From Firmicutes bacterium UBA5486 (GTDB lineage Bacteria; Bacillota; UBA4882; UBA10575), in contig DIPO01000059.1 in NCBI GenBank assembly GCA_002427045.1, positions 51,247 through 115,246 on the forward strand: 64,000 bases of DNA. The letters run 5' to 3'. Positions 1 through 10,100 of the stretch are shown here, piece after piece. The translations under genes and the position numbers were made by a program. The notes beneath the pieces were generated by a model that was not told the origin of the DNA, did no database searches, and saw nothing but the letters and a program-made list of their open reading frames with translations. How positions within the stretch are numbered: the first letter of the stretch is position 1; each line of letters begins with the position of its first letter.

Positions 1-50
1 ATTTATTTTTTAATTTTTTGGCATCATGATTTTTATGGAGGTGTATAGCC

Positions 51-2435
51 GTGGCGGCGGCAGCTGCAATTAATTGGAGAAAGTTTATCGGAAATGAGAA
101 TCAGATGGATTTACCGCTTCTTCCTTTAAGGGGCGTTATCGTTTTTCCTTATGTTATTATCCATCTTGACGTGGGAAGAGAGAAATCTGTTAGTGCCTTA
201 GAAGAAGCGATGGTTAATGATAGAATGATTGTTCTTGCTACTCAACATCAGGCCAAGACAAATGAACCTGATCCCCATGATATTTATCGGACGGGAACTT
301 TAGCCGAGATCAAACAATTATTAAAACTCCCTGATGGTACGATCCGTGTTTTGGTGGAAGGCATCAGCCGGGTAAAGGTTAAGGATTTTCTCCAGACTGA
401 CCCGCATTACCGGGTTAAGGTGGAAAAGATTGAAGAAGCTCAGGAGAAAAGCGCTGAACTTGAGGCTTTAATGAGGACTACTCTTTACCAGTTTGAACAG
501 TATATTAAGAGCAGTAAAAAGATTCAACCCGATGTGTTAATAGCGGTCTCCAGTGTTGAGGAACCCGGGAGACTGGCTGATATTATCGCTTCCCATCTTA
601 ATCTGAAAGTAGAAGATAAACAGATGCTTCTCGAAGCGATTGCTCCTGAAGAACGCTTGGAGAAACTCTGTTCTATCCTTTTAAAAGAGTTGGAGATTAT
701 ACAGATGGAACGGAAGATTCAACTTCGAGTCAGGAGGCAAATGGAGGAAACGCAGAAGGAATATTACCTGAAAGAACAGATGAAGGCTATTCAAAAAGAA
801 TTAGGTGAAAAAGATGAAAGAATAGCTGAAATTGAAGAACTCCGTGGGCGCCTTAATGAACAGGAGTTTCCGGAGGAAGTAAGAGAGAAAGCCTTAAAAG
901 AGATCAGCCGGCTGGAAAAGATGCCACCGATGGTAGCAGAGGCTGCAGTAATCCGGAATTATCTGGATTGGCTGCTCTCATTGCCATGGAGTATTTATAC
1001 GGATGATGATTTGGATTTAGATTCTGCTGAGCAGATTCTAAATGAAGATCATTATGGCCTGGATAAAGTGAAAGAAAGAATTCTAGAATTTCTAGCTGTA
1101 CGTAAATTAACTAAAGAAATAAAAGGGCCGATTCTATGTTTGGTAGGCCCTCCCGGAGTGGGGAAAACCTCGCTTGCTCGTTCTATTGCCCGGGCGATGA
1201 ACCGGAAATTTATCCGTTTCTCACTGGGAGGGGTAAGGGATGAAGCGGAAATTAGAGGGCACCGTCGTACTTATGTAGGGGCGATGCCCGGCAAGATTAT
1301 CCAATTAATGAAACAGGTTGGCGCAAAAAACCCCGTTTTTCTTCTGGATGAGATTGATAAGATGAGTACAGATTTTCGGGGTGATCCTTCCTCCGCTTTA
1401 CTGGAGGTTTTAGATCCTGAACAGAATAATTCCTTTGGTGACCATTATCTTGAAGTCCCTTTTGATCTTTCTAAGGTGTTTTTTATTACTACTGCCAATA
1501 CCATGTATAATATTCCCCGTCCGCTACTTGATCGGATGGAGGTGATCCAGATTGCCGGATATACTGATGAGGAGAAAGTAGAGATTGCTAGAGCTCACCT
1601 GCTTCCTAAGCAGATCAAACAGCATGGTTTAAGTGAGAAGGATCTGCTCTTGAATGATACAGTCCTGGCGGAAATAATCAGATCATATACGCGGGAATCA
1701 GGAGTTAGGAACTTTGAGCGGGAACTAGCAGCGATTTGTCGAAAGATTGCCCGAAAACTGGTGAGTGGATCTTCCCAGACGATTAGATTAACCAAACAGA
1801 ATCTCCATAAATTCCTTGGGATTCCTAAGTATCGATACGGAATGAAGGAAGAGGATGACCGGGTAGGGGTGGCTACCGGATTGGCCTGGACCGAGGTAGG
1901 AGGGGAAATTCTAAATGTTGAGGTGGCAGTAGTCAAAGGGAAAGGGAAATTATTGCTTACAGGAAAACTGGGAGAAGTGATGAAAGAGTCTGCCCAGGCA
2001 GCGGTAAGCTATATACGTTCGCGGGCCTCTGTGTTAGATGTTCCTGAGGATTTTCATGAAAAATATGATTTGCATATCCATGTTCCAGAAGGGGCGATCC
2101 CTAAAGATGGCCCTTCGGCTGGGATTACAATAGCTACGGCACTAGTCTCAGCTTTATCTGGTGTTCCGGTTCAGAGCGATGTGGCGATGACTGGTGAAAT
2201 TACCCTGAGAGGCAGGGTATTACCAATTGGTGGCTTAAAAGAAAAAGCACTGGCTGCTCACCGGGCAGGTATTAAGAAAGTGCTAATTCCAGCCGAAAAC
2301 CAGAAAGATATGGAGGAGATCCCGGCAAATGTAGCCAAGGAACTTCAGTTCGTATTGGTGGGAGAGATGGATACTGTGCTCAAAGAGGCTCTGGTAGGTA
2401 GTAGTATTTCACTTTCAAAAGAATTTGCCGGATAA
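51..2435 (+). CDS. lon: ATP-dependent protease La (Lon)
   Basis: Cytoplasmic ATP-dependent serine protease that degrades misfolded and regulatory proteins. The 794-residue product has the usual three parts: an N-terminal substrate-binding domain (about 20-220, beginning near the LPLLPLRG motif), an AAA+ module with Walker A GPPGVGKT at 366-373 and Walker B FLLDEID, and a C-terminal protease domain with catalytic Ser689 in the DGPSAG motif and Lys732 in GLKEKAL. The length is typical of LonA. The GTG start is supported by GGAGGTG 8 bases upstream. mutS2 follows after 32 bases, so the two are probably cotranscribed. The Ala-rich first residues are unusual but harmless; the conserved part starts at about residue 18, so an internal start cannot be fully excluded. 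Confidence 0.97.
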   Translation: MAAAAAINWRKFIGNENQMDLPLLPLRGVIVFPYVIIHLDVGREKSVSALEEAMVNDRMIVLATQHQAKTNEPDPHDIYRTGTLAEIKQLLKLPDGTIRVLVEGISRVKVKDFLQTDPHYRVKVEKIEEAQEKSAELEALMRTTLYQFEQYIKSSKKIQPDVLIAVSSVEEPGRLADIIASHLNLKVEDKQMLLEAIAPEERLEKLCSILLKELEIIQMERKIQLRVRRQMEETQKEYYLKEQMKAIQKELGEKDERIAEIEELRGRLNEQEFPEEVREKALKEISRLEKMPPMVAEAAVIRNYLDWLLSLPWSIYTDDDLDLDSAEQILNEDHYGLDKVKERILEFLAVRKLTKEIKGPILCLVGPPGVGKTSLARSIARAMNRKFIRFSLGGVRDEAEIRGHRRTYVGAMPGKIIQLMKQVGAKNPVFLLDEIDKMSTDFRGDPSSALLEVLDPEQNNSFGDHYLEVPFDLSKVFFITTANTMYNIPRPLLDRMEVIQIAGYTDEEKVEIARAHLLPKQIKQHGLSEKDLLLNDTVLAEIIRSYTRESGVRNFERELAAICRKIARKLVSGSSQTIRLTKQNLHKFLGIPKYRYGMKEEDDRVGVATGLAWTEVGGEILNVEVAVVKGKGKLLLTGKLGEVMKESAQAAVSYIRSRASVLDVPEDFHEKYDLHIHVPEGAIPKDGPSAGITIATALVSALSGVPVQSDVAMTGEITLRGRVLPIGGLKEKALAAHRAGIKKVLIPAENQKDMEEIPANVAKELQFVLVGEMDTVLKEALVGSSISLSKEFAG

Positions 2436-2467
2436 GATTTTAAAACAGGCCCAAGGAGGCGATCCTG

Positions 2468-4819
2468 TTGAATGATAAGACTTTCCGGGTACTAGAATTT
2501 AAAAAAATTCTTACCCGGTTGTCTTCTTATGCGAGTAGTGAACTAGGGAAAAAGCTTGCTCTTGCCCTTAAACCCTCTACTAATCAGGAAGAGATTAAAA
2601 ACTGGCAGGCTCAGACGACTGAAGCTAAAGATTTATGGCAGAATTCCCAAAGGGTTCCATTAGGGGGAATCTCTGATATTAGTCAAGCTCTGAGTAGAGC
2701 TGGGATTGGTAGTATTTTAACTCCAGAGGAGCTATTGTTAGTAGGTGAAACCTTAAGGGCTTGCCGATTAATGAATAAATTTTTTACTGGAGAGCGAGAA
2801 GAAACCTTTCCGGTTCTTTCTTCATTAGCTACTAAGCTGCAAGTTTTCCCACAGGTTGAAGAGGAGATTGAAAAAGCCATAGAACCCGAGGGTGTAGTAG
2901 GGGATAATGCTAGCCCTAAATTATCCAGTCTCCGGAAGCAGATTAGAACCCTGCAGAATCGGAGTAAAGATAAATTAGAATCGATTATTCATGGATCTAA
3001 TGCTAATAAATATCTCCAGGAAACATTGGTTACGCTCAGAAATGGCCGTTATGTAATTCCAGTAAAACAAGAATATAAAACGATTTACCCTGGAATCATT
3101 CATGATCAATCAGCTAGTGGAGCAACTTTATTTATTGAACCTATGGCTGTTGTAGAGATTAATAACCAGTTACGACAGGTAGAAGCAGAAGAGGAAAAAG
3201 AGGTAGCCAGAATTTTAGCTTTGCTTAGTGCTCTAGTAGGGGAAGTGGCTACTCCTGCTCGGGCTAATCTAAAAATTCTTGCCCAGTTAGACTTGGCATT
3301 TGCCAAAGCCCGCTACAGTATAGAAATCAGGGGAACTGAGCCAATTATTAATGATCAAGGCTACATACGCCTGATTGCTGCGCGGCACCCCTTGCTTGAA
3401 GGAAAGGTAGTCCCTATTGATCTGGAGTTAGGTAGAGATTTTTACACTATGGTTATTACCGGGCCGAATACAGGGGGGAAAACTGTAAGCCTCAAGACTG
3501 CCGGTTTATTAAATTTGATGGGCCAGTCTGGTTTGCATTTGCCGACAAGATCCGGTTCGGAAATCGGGATTTTTACCGGAATTTACTGTGATATTGGGGA
3601 TGAACAGAGTATTGAACAGAATCTCAGTACCTTCTCATCTCATATGACTAATATTATCTCAATTTTAGAAGCTGCCCAGGATGACAAAAGCCTGGTTCTC
3701 CTGGATGAATTAGGGGCGGGTACAGACCCTGCCGAAGGAGCTACCCTAGCTACTGCTCTATTGGAAGAACTTCATGGACGGAAAGTGCGAACGATAGCAA
3801 CTACTCATTATGGTGATCTGAAACTCTTTGCCTATAATACACCTGGGGTTCAGAATGCGTCGGTTGAATTTGATCCGGTTACTTTACGTCCTACCTATCG
3901 CTTGCTAATGGGCTTGCCCGGACGGAGCAATGCACTGGCTATTGCTTCTCGTTTAGGGCTTGATCAGTCAATAATTGAGAATGCCCGAAAAATGCTTGCT
4001 CCTGGGGAAAAAAGGGTAGAGGATTTAATCGGTGAGATTATGAAAGAACGAAACCTATTAGAACAAGAGCGGAGGGATGCCTCTTCTCTTCGTATTCGCT
4101 TACAAACAGAGGAACAGGAGCTAAATACAGAACTTACTAGACTCAAAACTGAACGTGATACCTTATTAAAAAAAGCCCGGGAAGAAGCCCGTAATATGGT
4201 AAAAGAAACCAGACGGGAGATGGAGAATCTACTTAAACGTCTACGTGAAGCCTCACCAACCGAACAGAATAAACTGGCCAATGCTGCTCGTGAAGGGTTA
4301 GAAGTTAGATTGGTTGAATTAGAAGAAATAACAGAAGCACCAAGCATAGAATACCAGGGTGAATTAGCTGTAGATATGCGGGTTTTGGTGGCCTCCTTAA
4401 AGCAGGAAGGATTGATTCTTGATTTAAATCAGGATTCTGCCTTGGTTCAGGTCGGCCCTCTCCGGGTCTGGGTGGAACAAGACCAATTATCACCGGTAGC
4501 TTCGCCTAAAGAAAAGCAGCGGGAGGAAGCCGGGACAAAGTATGCTAATCTTGGTAGGGATAAAGCCCAGAGGATCTCTCCGGAATTGGATTTAAGGGGT
4601 CTGACAGTGGAGGAGGCTTTACACATAACAGATAAATATTTAGATGAAGCCTTGTTAGTTGGTTTACCTTGGGTCCGCCTGATCCATGGAAAGGGAACCG
4701 GCGCTTTAAGATCAGCGATTAATGATTTTGTAAAGAAACATCCGGGAGTCCGCAACTATCGGTGGGGCGAATTCGGAGAAGGTGGGATGGGTGTTACGGT
4801 GGTGGAATTAGAACGTTAG
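2468..4819 (+). CDS. mutS2: Endonuclease MutS2
   Basis: MutS family protein lacking the mismatch-recognition domain. In Gram-positives MutS2 acts on recombination intermediates and on stalled, collided ribosomes. The 783-residue product has the MutS core and clamp, Walker A GPNTGGKT at 332-339, a LLDELGAGTDP Walker B, a long charged coiled coil (about 510-620) and a C-terminal Smr nuclease domain (about 708-783) with the LDLRG and HGKGTGALR motifs. The TTG start is preceded by AAGGAGG at a good distance. It follows lon closely and is followed by a rho-independent terminator, closing a two-gene unit. Confidence 0.96.
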   Translation: MNDKTFRVLEFKKILTRLSSYASSELGKKLALALKPSTNQEEIKNWQAQTTEAKDLWQNSQRVPLGGISDISQALSRAGIGSILTPEELLLVGETLRACRLMNKFFTGEREETFPVLSSLATKLQVFPQVEEEIEKAIEPEGVVGDNASPKLSSLRKQIRTLQNRSKDKLESIIHGSNANKYLQETLVTLRNGRYVIPVKQEYKTIYPGIIHDQSASGATLFIEPMAVVEINNQLRQVEAEEEKEVARILALLSALVGEVATPARANLKILAQLDLAFAKARYSIEIRGTEPIINDQGYIRLIAARHPLLEGKVVPIDLELGRDFYTMVITGPNTGGKTVSLKTAGLLNLMGQSGLHLPTRSGSEIGIFTGIYCDIGDEQSIEQNLSTFSSHMTNIISILEAAQDDKSLVLLDELGAGTDPAEGATLATALLEELHGRKVRTIATTHYGDLKLFAYNTPGVQNASVEFDPVTLRPTYRLLMGLPGRSNALAIASRLGLDQSIIENARKMLAPGEKRVEDLIGEIMKERNLLEQERRDASSLRIRLQTEEQELNTELTRLKTERDTLLKKAREEARNMVKETRREMENLLKRLREASPTEQNKLANAAREGLEVRLVELEEITEAPSIEYQGELAVDMRVLVASLKQEGLILDLNQDSALVQVGPLRVWVEQDQLSPVASPKEKQREEAGTKYANLGRDKAQRISPELDLRGLTVEEALHITDKYLDEALLVGLPWVRLIHGKGTGALRSAINDFVKKHPGVRNYRWGEFGEGGMGVTVVELER

Positions 4820-4909
4820 GAAGTAATCTTGTATAAAAGGAGTGCGAAATAGTTCTCCATCACTTGCCTTGTCACTAGGTTATACCTGGTAAAAAAAGAT
4901 TCATACTGT

Positions 4910-4944
4910 GGCTACCTGTTGACTAAATTGGGTAGCCTTTTTTT
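4910..4944 (+). terminator. Rho-independent terminator after mutS2
   Basis: A 7-bp stem (GGCTACC with GGTAGCC), a 14-nt loop and seven T residues. It lies about 90 bases after mutS2 and just before the tRNA promoter. Confidence 0.8.
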
Positions 4945-4954
4945 AAATTAATCC

Positions 4955-4984
4955 TTGACATACCCTAATAATCTATGGTAATAT
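4955..4984 (+). promoter_or_regulatory. Sigma-A-type promoter of the tRNA cluster
   Basis: A perfect TTGACA -35 at 4955-4960 and a TAATAT -10 at 4979-4984 with an 18-base spacer, ending about 20 bases before the tRNA-Gly gene. Confidence 0.65.
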
Positions 4985-5004
4985 AAATTTTGCAAGAGCC
5001 AAGA

Positions 5005-5079
5005 GCGGAAATAGCTCAGCGGTAGAGCATCGCCTTGCCAAGGCGAGGGTCGCGGGTTCAAATCCCGTTTTCCGCTCCA
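5005..5079 (+). tRNA. tRNA-Gly (GCC)
   Basis: The acceptor stem GCGGAAA pairs with TTTCCGC. The anticodon loop TTGCCAA carries GCC, the T arm contains GTTCAAAT, and CCA is encoded. First of three closely spaced tRNA genes. Confidence 0.95.
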
Positions 5080-5088
5080 ATTTTATTT

Positions 5089-5162
5089 GGCGGCATAGCC
5101 AAGCGGTAAGGCAGAGGTCTGCAAAACCTTTATCCCCAGTTCAAATCTGGGTGCCGCCTCCA
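5089..5162 (+). tRNA. tRNA-Cys (GCA)
   Basis: The acceptor stem GGCGGCA pairs with TGCCGCC. The anticodon loop CTGCAAA gives GCA, the T loop contains GTTCAAAT, and CCA is encoded. Confidence 0.95.
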
Positions 5163-5174
5163 AAGCAAACAAAT

Positions 5175-5262
5175 GGGAGAGTGGCGGAATCGGCAGACGC
5201 TACGGACTTAAAATCCGTTGTCCCAAAAGGACGTGGGGGTTCAATTCCCCCCTTTCCCACCA
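5175..5262 (+). tRNA. tRNA-Leu (TAA)
   Basis: An 88-nt class II tRNA with a long variable arm. The acceptor GGGAGAG pairs with CTTTCCC (one G-U pair), the anticodon loop CTTAAAA gives TAA, the T loop has GTTCAATT, and CCA is encoded. Confidence 0.95.
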
Positions 5263-5278
5263 TATAAAACAATTTTTG

Positions 5279-5306
5279 AGTCTCAGTTACTATCTGAGAC
5301 TTTTTT
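5279..5306 (+). terminator. Rho-independent terminator of the tRNA cluster
   Basis: An 8-bp stem AGTCTCAG/CTGAGACT with a 7-nt loop, running into six T residues, directly after tRNA-Leu. Confidence 0.85.
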
Positions 5307-5334
5307 GTTATGTAATACACTCAACTTTTTAATA

Positions 5335-5386
5335 GGGTGATGCCTCTTTAGGTACACCCAAATATAAAGTTGGGTTTTTATTTTTC
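5335..5386 (+). promoter_or_regulatory. Possible attenuator-like hairpins upstream of uxaB
   Basis: ACCCAA (5356-5361) pairs with TTGGGT (5370-5375) and is followed by a T-rich run, giving a terminator shape. Upstream GGGTG (5335-5339) can instead pair with CACCC (5355-5359), which overlaps the terminator's left arm. This is the geometry of an antiterminator/terminator pair about 190 bases before uxaB. It matches no riboswitch class I recognise and may be an ordinary terminator. Confidence 0.3.
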
Positions 5387-5574
5387 TATAAATTTACTAC
5401 CTTTGATTTATAAGAGTAATTTATATTATGCAAAATCAGTGTTCCGGATAATTTTCGATTCTTTAAGTTTCATTTTACATCGTCTTTAAACCTTTGTTTT
5501 ATATTAAGTGTACAATTAAGTTGTTAAATAAGATTTTGTATTAGCTTGCAGGTAAAAAGGAGGTCTTTTGCATA

Positions 5575-7128
5575 ATGCAAAAATTAAAACCAGCTTTAAA
5601 TAGAAGATTATTAGAAGATAAGCTTATCGAGACTGAAGTTGCTAATTACCACCGGGAGCTTCTAGATTATCCGGAAAAGGTAATACAATTCGGGGAAGGG
5701 AATTTTCTCCGGGCTTTTGTGGAGTGGATGTTCCACAATATGAATAAACAAGGATTATTTAAGGGGCGAGTAGTAGTTGTCCAACCAATCCCGCAGGGAA
5801 GAGTAGCTAATCTTAATGAACAAGATGGGTTGTATACACTAATTCTTCGGGGATTACAAGGAGGCAAATTAATCGATAAAAAAGAGATAATTCCGACGAT
5901 TAGTAGAGGGTTAGAAGCATATAGCCAGTGGGAAGAGGTTCTGAAATGTGCTGAAAATCCGGAGATTGAATACTTAATCTCTAATACTACAGAAGCGGGG
6001 ATTTCCTATAATCCGGAAGAACAGTTGAATGATACACCACCAGCTTCATTTCCCGGTAAAGTAACAGTATACCTTTATCGGCGCTATCAGTATTTTAAAG
6101 GGGATCCTACAAAAGGCATGGTAATTATTCCCTGTGAACTAATTGACCGTAATGGTGACAACCTGAAGCGGATTGTTCTTCGCCTGGCTAGGGAATGGGG
6201 ACTTCCCCAGGGCTTTATTGATTGGATTAATAATGCCAACTATTTTTTAAATACCTTAGTTGACCGGATTGTTACTGGTTATCCCTTTAATGAAGTAGAA
6301 AATATAGAAAAAGAACTAGGTTATAGAGACCAAAATTTGAATACCGGAGAGATCTTTCATTTATGGGTAATTGAAGGGGACAAGTCATTAAGTAAATGCC
6401 TACCATTTACGGAGGTCGGCTTAAATGTAAAATGGGTTGATGATCTTACTCCTTACCGTACGAGAAAAGTACGGATTCTTAATGGCGCTCATACTTCTTC
6501 TTATGCTCTTTCATATCTTTCCGGAATTGATCTGGTAAGAGATGCGGTCAAGGATGAGATTGTTGGTGAATTTATGAGAGAAACAATCTTTGAAGAGATT
6601 ATTCCCACCCTTGATTTGGATACTGAGGAATTAAAGGATTTTGCTATGGATGTTCTTGAAAGATTTAAAAATCCATTTATTGCTCATAAATGGCAGGATA
6701 TTGCCTTGAATGCTACTTCAAAATTTAAAGCCCGGGTTCTACCTTCTTTGCAGGAGTACATAAAAAAAGAAGGAGTTATTCCTAAGAATCTGGCTTTTTC
6801 ACTGGCAACTATGATTGCTTTTTATCAAGGAACAGAAATCAGGGATAATAAACTTGTTGGACACCGGAAAGGTCGGGAGTACCTGGTTTCAGATGATTTA
6901 TCTGCTTTGGAATTTTTCCGAAAACTGTGGAAGGATTATGATGCAGGTAAAAGTGATCCTATTACTTTAGCGCGACAAGTTTTAGCAAACACAGACTTTT
7001 GGGGAGAGGATCTGAATAACGTCTCTGGCCTGGCTGTTAAAGTTGGAGCTTACCTCCAAGGGATCTTAAGTGAAGGTATGGGTAAGAGTGTGGAAAAATT
7101 AGTTTGTACTCCGCTTCTTGTTGGTTAG
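5575..7128 (+). CDS. uxaB: Tagaturonate reductase (altronate oxidoreductase)
   Basis: NAD-dependent enzyme of the mannitol dehydrogenase family that reduces D-tagaturonate to D-altronate in galacturonate breakdown. The N-terminal Rossmann region includes QFGEGNFLRAFVEWM (about residues 37-51). The C-terminal half carries the family's catalytic helix signature KVRILNGAHTSS (about 300-311) and HKWQDIALN. At 517 residues it is slightly longer than E. coli UxaB. AAAGGAGG lies upstream of the ATG. uxaA follows after 65 bases, so the two consecutive steps are encoded together. No uxaC, kdgK or kdgA is present here, so the rest of the pathway must be elsewhere. Confidence 0.9.
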   Translation: MQKLKPALNRRLLEDKLIETEVANYHRELLDYPEKVIQFGEGNFLRAFVEWMFHNMNKQGLFKGRVVVVQPIPQGRVANLNEQDGLYTLILRGLQGGKLIDKKEIIPTISRGLEAYSQWEEVLKCAENPEIEYLISNTTEAGISYNPEEQLNDTPPASFPGKVTVYLYRRYQYFKGDPTKGMVIIPCELIDRNGDNLKRIVLRLAREWGLPQGFIDWINNANYFLNTLVDRIVTGYPFNEVENIEKELGYRDQNLNTGEIFHLWVIEGDKSLSKCLPFTEVGLNVKWVDDLTPYRTRKVRILNGAHTSSYALSYLSGIDLVRDAVKDEIVGEFMRETIFEEIIPTLDLDTEELKDFAMDVLERFKNPFIAHKWQDIALNATSKFKARVLPSLQEYIKKEGVIPKNLAFSLATMIAFYQGTEIRDNKLVGHRKGREYLVSDDLSALEFFRKLWKDYDAGKSDPITLARQVLANTDFWGEDLNNVSGLAVKVGAYLQGILSEGMGKSVEKLVCTPLLVG

Positions 7129-7193
7129 TTATTTTCATATATTAAGCTTTCCGACTTTCCGGTAACTGGTTAGTACTGGCTATAAAACTGGAG

Positions 7194-8702
7194 GTGTTGG
7201 CGATCAAGACTCTTCATATTAGACCCGAGGATAATGTGGTAGTGGCACTCAAACCTTTAAAAAAGGGAGAGGAAACGATAATTGATAATCTTACCTTAAA
7301 ACCCGTTGAGAATATTCCAGAAGGGCATAAGATGGCAATTAAACCGATTGTTATGGGAGAAAAAGTGTTTAAGTATGGATATTCGATTGGGGTAGCTACG
7401 AAGGAGATCGGGGTTGGGGAATGGGTTCATAGCCATAATCTGGCTACCGGTCTAAAAGGTAAATTAGAATACACTTATAATCCGCAGAAAACCTTATTGC
7501 AAAAGAGTGATGAGATTCCAAGTTTTTCTGGTTACCGAAGGGAAAATGGTAAGGTAGGGATTAGAAATGAGATATGGATTATCCCGACCGTAGGTTGCGT
7601 GAATAAACAATGTGAAAAACTGGCTTTACTGGCACGAGAAAAATTTAAGGAAGAAATAGATTCGGGAAAGATTGAGGGCATCCATACTTTTTCCCATCCC
7701 TATGGTTGTTCGCAATTGGGCGATGATCATGAAAATACTCAGAAAATCTTGGCGGGTTTAGTTAAACATCCAAATGCTGGCGGGGTATTAATAGTTGGGT
7801 TGGGATGTGAGAATAACCAGATTAGCGAATTCAAAAAGTTTCTGGATACTGAAGCTTCTGCCCATGTTCGCTTTATGATCATGCAGGAAGTTGAAGATGA
7901 GATTACTGCTGGAATGGAGCTCCTTAATGAACTGGTAGATTATGCGGGAAGCTTTCAACGCGAGGAGATCCCAGTTTCTGAATTAAAGATTGGCCTAAAA
8001 TGTGGCGGTTCAGATGGTTTCTCAGGGATTACCGGTAATCCCTTAGTTGGGAGGGTAGCGGATCTACTTACCTCTTACGGAGGAACCAGTATTTTAACCG
8101 AAGTACCGGAGATGTTTGGTGCGGAGACGATTTTGATGAATAGAGCCCAGGATGAAAAGGTCTTTAACCAGGTTGTTGAGTTGATTAATGGGTTTAAAGA
8201 TTATTTTATTCGCAATGGTCAAGAGGTTTATGAAAATCCTTCTCCAGGAAATAAAAAGGGTGGAATTACTACTCTAGAGGAGAAATCTTTGGGCTGCACG
8301 CAAAAAGGAGGTACCGGTACGGTTGTTGATGTCTTACGGTATGGAGAGCAGATCAAGACCAAAGGCCTGAATTTGCTAGAAGGGCCAGGGAATGATATTG
8401 TCTCGACTACTGCGATGACTGCTGCCGGTGTACACTTGATTCTTTTTACAACTGGCCGGGGGACACCACTTGGAGCTCCGGTTCCGACGATCAAAATTTC
8501 GACAAATTCAATGCTGGCAAAGAAAAAAGCACAATGGATTGATTTTGATGCTGGTCGTTTGCTCTCCGGGGAGAAAATGGATAATCTGGCTGAGGAATTA
8601 TTTGCATATATTCTTCAAATTGCTGGCGGAAAACGGAAAAGTAGGAATGAGGAGAATGATTATCGGGATATTGCGATTTTTAAAACCGGAGTTACGCTTT
8701 AA
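7194..8702 (+). CDS. uxaA: Altronate dehydratase
   Basis: Iron-dependent dehydratase converting D-altronate to 2-keto-3-deoxygluconate, the step after UxaB. The 502-residue protein has an N-terminal SAF-like domain (about 1-95), then the UxaA core with GYRRENGKVGIRNEIWIIPTVGC, HPYGCSQLGDDHENT and LKCGGSDGFSGITGNP. Conserved Cys and His residues probably bind the metal. The start is uncertain: GTG 7194 overlaps the GGAGG at 7190-7194 and TTG 7197 is also very close to it, but family alignment requires a start within a few codons of here. A strong terminator follows. Confidence 0.92.
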   Translation: MLAIKTLHIRPEDNVVVALKPLKKGEETIIDNLTLKPVENIPEGHKMAIKPIVMGEKVFKYGYSIGVATKEIGVGEWVHSHNLATGLKGKLEYTYNPQKTLLQKSDEIPSFSGYRRENGKVGIRNEIWIIPTVGCVNKQCEKLALLAREKFKEEIDSGKIEGIHTFSHPYGCSQLGDDHENTQKILAGLVKHPNAGGVLIVGLGCENNQISEFKKFLDTEASAHVRFMIMQEVEDEITAGMELLNELVDYAGSFQREEIPVSELKIGLKCGGSDGFSGITGNPLVGRVADLLTSYGGTSILTEVPEMFGAETILMNRAQDEKVFNQVVELINGFKDYFIRNGQEVYENPSPGNKKGGITTLEEKSLGCTQKGGTGTVVDVLRYGEQIKTKGLNLLEGPGNDIVSTTAMTAAGVHLILFTTGRGTPLGAPVPTIKISTNSMLAKKKAQWIDFDAGRLLSGEKMDNLAEELFAYILQIAGGKRKSRNEENDYRDIAIFKTGVTL

Positions 8703-8722
8703 GTGCTAGAAAAAACAGAAGT

Positions 8723-8749
8723 AATCCCCCCGCGTCAGCGGGGGGATTT
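8723..8749. terminator. Bidirectional terminator between uxaA and the FkbM gene
   Basis: An 11-bp near-perfect stem AATCCCCCCGC/GCGGGGGGATT with a GTCA loop and T/A-rich flanks. It sits between convergent genes and can serve both strands. Confidence 0.8.
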
Positions 8750-8829
8750 ATTATTTGTTGGGTTTTTAACCTTTCATCGGTTTTAGCATAAGATGAAGCA
8801 ATACAGAGGGTTTGCTGATTGTAGGCATT

Positions 8830-9894
8830 CTATTTATACTGCTTTTTCTTTTGAGGTTTTTGCCGGAAGGCATAAATAAACCGACGGGTTTTATCATGAG
8901 AAATTTCCTTGATCGTATATTTATATTTTTTCAGGAATTCATACAAATGTTGCTCATTAATTAAGTGCTGGTGAACTTCTATGATTAGCTTAGGTTGCTT
9001 AGATTTTAAGAGCCCGGTCATTCCTTTTAATACTTGAAGTTCGTAGCCTTCAACATCAATTTTGACCAGGTCCGGGGATGGGGCCTTTTTTATTCGGACA
9101 TAAGTATCAAGATCCCAAACTTCAATCGGAGTATAGAACTTGCTTACCGGATTAATTAGAGAGTGTTCTCCCTGGCCGGATAATTCACCTTGCAAGTGCA
9201 AAGAACCGATCTTTCTTTCTTCTCCGGCTGCGATTAGATGGGCAGTTACATTTTTTAAAAGATTAAGTTCAATGTTTCTTATTAATTTAAAAAAGTTATG
9301 CCTTTCCGGTTCAAAAGCATGGATTTGGGAGGAAGGGTGTTCCCGGGCTAAAACCAAACTATATAAACCAATATTAGCACCTATATCATAAATAACCATC
9401 GGAGCGGTAATTAAGTTTTCTAGATGGTTGATAACTTTTTTTTCGAAGACTTTTTTCACACGTTGACTCTCAACACTGTTATTTATATAGACTACGACAT
9501 TTCGTTTTCCATAGTTGATAGGCCTAATTTTTTCCTGCCCTTCGTAAGTTATCTGTTTGATTGATTCTTCCCTTAGACCAAGAAAAGCAGGGAGATACTC
9601 GGGATCCAAGATGGTTATTATCTTTTTTTCTGGAAATTTCCGCTCTAGATCTTCTTTAATCTCTATAGCCAATGGCATGGTATCAATCCCTACCATGATC
9701 CCATTAGCAAAGGCCAGAAGATCTGTAGGTAAGGCCGGAATTTCCGTATAAACTTTAAACTGATCATTAAGCGGAAGATCAATTAATCTTCCGGAACTTT
9801 CAATAAACCCCAAGACAGTATTATTATCCTTGAGCAGAAGATTGAAAGCAACAACTCCGGCAAGCTCCCCACCGTAGATTAGATATTTTCCCAC
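8830..9894 (-). CDS. FkbM-family methyltransferase with extra N-terminal domain
   Basis: SAM-dependent O-methyltransferase of the FkbM family, which usually methylates sugars in polysaccharides or glycoconjugates. The methyltransferase part is residues about 165-330: VIYDIGANIGLYS (SAM-binding), IHAFEPE (acidic ribose-binding residue) and LVKIDVEGYELQVLKG. The first 130 or so residues form a separate domain starting KYLIYGGELAGVVAFNLL, which resembles a Rossmann-type nucleotide/sugar-binding fold of the PglD_N kind; that comparison is only by eye. The GTG start follows an AAGGA-like site. It opens the polysaccharide island and converges on uxaA. Confidence 0.75.
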   Translation of the reverse strand: MGKYLIYGGELAGVVAFNLLLKDNNTVLGFIESSGRLIDLPLNDQFKVYTEIPALPTDLLAFANGIMVGIDTMPLAIEIKEDLERKFPEKKIITILDPEYLPAFLGLREESIKQITYEGQEKIRPINYGKRNVVVYINNSVESQRVKKVFEKKVINHLENLITAPMVIYDIGANIGLYSLVLAREHPSSQIHAFEPERHNFFKLIRNIELNLLKNVTAHLIAAGEERKIGSLHLQGELSGQGEHSLINPVSKFYTPIEVWDLDTYVRIKKAPSPDLVKIDVEGYELQVLKGMTGLLKSKQPKLIIEVHQHLINEQHLYEFLKKYKYTIKEISHDKTRRFIYAFRQKPQKKKQYK

Positions 9895-9922
9895 TTTGCC
9901 ACATCCTTTGGTTTTTATCTAA

Positions 9923-10024
9923 GGGAATTTCATAATTACCTTAAGACTTTATTTAACCGCAATATATAGTGCTTATCTTGGACCAGACGATCAATATATT
10001 GTGGTTAAATTATAAATAATTACC
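9923..10024. repeat. MITE-like element with inverted termini
   Basis: A roughly 100-bp A/T-rich element. ATTTAACCGCAATATAT (9951-9967) and its near-perfect reverse complement (9994-10010) form inner inverted repeats, and the outer ends resemble GGAATTTCATAATTACC. The same ends recur at 26024-26270, 23598-23860 and several other intergenic gaps. No coding capacity. Confidence 0.6.
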
Positions 10025-10100
10025 GAATACATTAATCTTATTCACCGGAGTATAAACTGTAACTGTGATTTCGGTGATAAATTTCTTTGGGGGGATCTTA

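Noticed and set aside
3964..4347. 127-codon minus-strand frame within mutS2
   Set aside because: Ser/Arg-rich shadow of the MutS2 coiled-coil coding strand, without start signals.
5307..5574. Known riboswitch upstream of uxaB
   Set aside because: No conserved riboswitch core recognised; only alternative hairpins, reported as a weak attenuator candidate.
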